Source of the DNA: an uncultured Collinsella sp.
Lineage (GTDB): Bacteria > Actinomycetota > Coriobacteriia > Coriobacteriales > Coriobacteriaceae
Assembly: GCA_934650975.1 (NCBI GenBank)
Contig: CAKUFW010000070.1
Coordinates: 1-10,635 of the forward strand
DNA length: 10,635 bases
Direction: 5' to 3'
Positions within the stretch are counted from its first letter, which is position 1, and each line of letters starts with the position of its first letter. The notes under the pieces are model-generated. The model did no database searches, was not told where the DNA came from, and saw nothing but the letters and a program-made list of their open reading frames with translations. Position numbers and translations under genes: made by a program. This document shows, piece after piece, positions 5,802 through 10,635 of this stretch.

Positions 5802-7313
5802 ATGGCGAACAACCATACTGCGGGCACTGCTGCCCGCACCTTCGCGCCCAGCGAGCTTTGCCAGCGTATGCTGGCCAAAACCAGCAAGGGCACCTGCGGT
5901 CCCTGCATCCTGTACCTTGAGGATGGGACCATTTTTTATGGACGTGCATGCGGCGCCGATGGCACCGCGACCGGCGAAGTCTGCTTCAACACCTCGCTCG
6001 AGGGCTACTTTGAGGTTATGACCGACCCGAGCTATGCCGGCCAAATCGTAACCATGACCTATCCGCAGATCGGCAACTACGGCATCGACGAGACCGACGT
6101 CCAATCGGCCTTCCCCGGCGACGCCGCTCGCCCCGCAAGCGCTCCGGCCATGCGCGGCATGATCGTTCGCGACATGTGCGCCACGCCTTCCAACTGGCGC
6201 TCGGCCGTCAGCGTGCCGGAGTATCTGCGCGCCCACGGTATCGTCGCCATCGAGGGCGTCGATACCCGCGCCCTGGTGCGCCATCTGCGCGACAACGGTT
6301 CCAAGATGGGCATTATCTCGACCGAGATTTTCGATGTCGATGAGCTCGCCGAGCGTCTGGCCGCAGCGCCCGCGCTGGTGGGCGAGAACCTGGTCAAGAC
6401 CGTGAGCTGCCCTGAGCCTCACGAGTTCGCAGCCGCCGATCTGCCCGCTACGCATGACTTTGCGCTCGCGGCCGCCGCGCCTGCCCGTCACAAGGTGGTC
6501 GCCTATGACTGCGGCGTGAAGCGTGGCATTCTGGAGGGGCTCGTCCGCGCTGGCTGCGACCTCACCGTCGTGCCGTGGGACACACCTGCGAGTAAGGTGC
6601 TCGACATGAATCCCGACGGCGTCTTTTTGTCCAACGGCCCCGGCGACCCGGATGCCGTGGTGGAGACCTACGAGCAGGTGCAGCAGCTGATCGGCAAGGT
6701 ACCGGTCTTTGGCATTTGCCTGGGTCACCAGATGATCAGCCTGGCCTGCGGCGCTCAGATGGAAAAGCTTAAGTTTGGCCACCGCGGCGGTAACCAGCCG
6801 GTTATGAACCTGGTGAGCCGTCGCGTGGAGATCACGGCGCAAAACCATGGCTTTGGCCTGCTGTTCCCCAGCTTGGGCAAGCTCATCCCCGAACTCTCCG
6901 GCGGCGAGACCGAGCATGCGGCCGATGGCGATCTGCGCGCCTGGGTGCGCCGCGGCGTCGCGCCGGTCGTGATGAACGAGCGCTTCGGCCGCATTCGCCT
7001 GACGCACGTGAACCTCAACGACGGCACCGCCGAGGGCATCCAGCTGCTCGACGCTCCGTGCTTCTCGGTCCAGTACCACCCCGAGGCCTCGCCCGGCCCC
7101 ACCGATGCCCACTACCTCTTTACCGCCTTTACGCGACTCATGGACGGCGAGGAGAACTACCTGGACATCGACACCGCGAAGGACCGCCTTGCCGGCTGGA
7201 ATTTCGCTGAGACCGACGATGGTTCCGCCATTCTACCGAACGGCGGACCGGTCGACGCTGCGGCTGCATCTGGCACATCATCTTGCCGTTCTGCTTCGGA
7301 CGCGCGGGCATAA
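5802..7313 (+). CDS. carA: Carbamoyl phosphate synthetase small (glutaminase) subunit
   Basis: CarA hydrolyses glutamine and channels ammonia to CarB for carbamoyl phosphate, used for pyrimidines and arginine. The N-terminal domain shows LEDGTIFYGRACG and FNTSLEGYFEVMTDPSYAGQ. The class I amidotransferase domain has the nucleophile Cys306 in FGICLGHQ, FGHRGGNQPV, and the His426/Glu428 pair in QYHPEASPGP, so the triad is intact. At 503 residues it is much longer than the usual 360-390. There are about 30 extra N-terminal residues, 47 residues between NHGF (348-351) and RLTH (399-402) where about ten are usual, and an Ala/Ser-rich tail of some 50 residues after TAFTRLMDG. Start ATG 5802 follows GAAGGAG by four bases, and the Shine-Dalgarno lies in the PyrR-like hairpin. 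carB follows after 98 bases. Confidence 0.95.
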   Translation: MANNHTAGTAARTFAPSELCQRMLAKTSKGTCGPCILYLEDGTIFYGRACGADGTATGEVCFNTSLEGYFEVMTDPSYAGQIVTMTYPQIGNYGIDETDVQSAFPGDAARPASAPAMRGMIVRDMCATPSNWRSAVSVPEYLRAHGIVAIEGVDTRALVRHLRDNGSKMGIISTEIFDVDELAERLAAAPALVGENLVKTVSCPEPHEFAAADLPATHDFALAAAAPARHKVVAYDCGVKRGILEGLVRAGCDLTVVPWDTPASKVLDMNPDGVFLSNGPGDPDAVVETYEQVQQLIGKVPVFGICLGHQMISLACGAQMEKLKFGHRGGNQPVMNLVSRRVEITAQNHGFGLLFPSLGKLIPELSGGETEHAADGDLRAWVRRGVAPVVMNERFGRIRLTHVNLNDGTAEGIQLLDAPCFSVQYHPEASPGPTDAHYLFTAFTRLMDGEENYLDIDTAKDRLAGWNFAETDDGSAILPNGGPVDAAAASGTSSCRSASDARA

Positions 7314-7363
7314 GCCCAGCGCGCCCTCGCATCACGGCAACCTGATGCACCAGCTGCACCCTC

Positions 7364-7403
7364 GCTGACTTTTCCAAAACATTGAGTCAGCCTCTCTAGG
7401 AGG
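7364..7403 (+). promoter_or_regulatory. Leader structures at the carB ribosome binding site
   Basis: GCTGACT (7364-7370) pairs with AGTCAGC (7385-7391) around a 14-base loop. Directly after it, CCTC (7391-7394) can pair with GAGG (7400-7403), which is part of the carB Shine-Dalgarno AGGAGG (7398-7403), around a 5-base loop. Both structures use C7391. Neither has a U-tract. They may tune carB translation relative to carA, but short pairings like these also arise by chance. Nothing else is recognised in the 98-base carA-carB gap. Confidence 0.35.
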
Positions 7404-7411
7404 TTTTAAAT

Positions 7412-10635
<3,224 letters not shown>

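Noticed and set aside
7105..7368. An alternative + strand frame over the carA end, suggesting a frameshift in the tail
   Set aside because: Its translation is rich in Arg, Pro, Ser and Thr, as expected for an out-of-frame reading, and it restores no CarA feature. The carA frame itself reads through the conserved HPEASPGP motif and on with ordinary codons.

Overview
The window looks like chromosomal DNA from a GC-rich actinobacterium. Coriobacteriia, in particular a Collinsella-like gut bacterium, is my best guess. This is inferred from codon use (strong preference for GCC, CTG, GTG and CGC), the AGGAGG-type ribosome binding sites, the TTG start of purD and the general look of the proteins. 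No rRNA or other taxonomic marker is present. All genes are on the + strand.

Layout: (1) positions 1-516 are the 3' end of purA. (2) A 120-base gap with two hairpins leads to purD, followed 21 bases later by a Nudix hydrolase gene, probably in one transcript. (3) A structured leader (2659-2841) precedes an ABC half-transporter gene. A gene for an unrecognised single-pass membrane protein follows 19 bases later, and a strong intrinsic terminator (5600-5641) closes that unit. (4) An AT-rich promoter region leads into carA and carB, the two subunits of carbamoyl phosphate synthetase. carB is still open at the end of the window.

The metabolic theme is nucleotide synthesis. PurA and PurD act in purine synthesis. 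CarAB makes carbamoyl phosphate for pyrimidines and arginine. The Nudix hydrolase is probably a nucleotide-sugar or ADP-ribose type housekeeping enzyme. The ABC exporter and its partner are not obviously linked to this theme.

I see no undescribed multi-gene system. The most interesting signals are in the non-coding DNA. One is a roughly 100-base near-perfect inverted repeat (2696-2795), flanked by CAGCG direct repeats, that carries a strong Shine-Dalgarno sequence and ATG just upstream of the ABC gene. Another is a PyrR-binding-loop-like hairpin that overlaps the carA Shine-Dalgarno sequence, suggesting translational control of carA by pyrimidines. Weaker signals are a possible ArgR operator upstream of carA, an internal insertion and a C-terminal tail in CarA, and a Nudix protein lacking the proline usually found in ADP-ribose pyrophosphatases.
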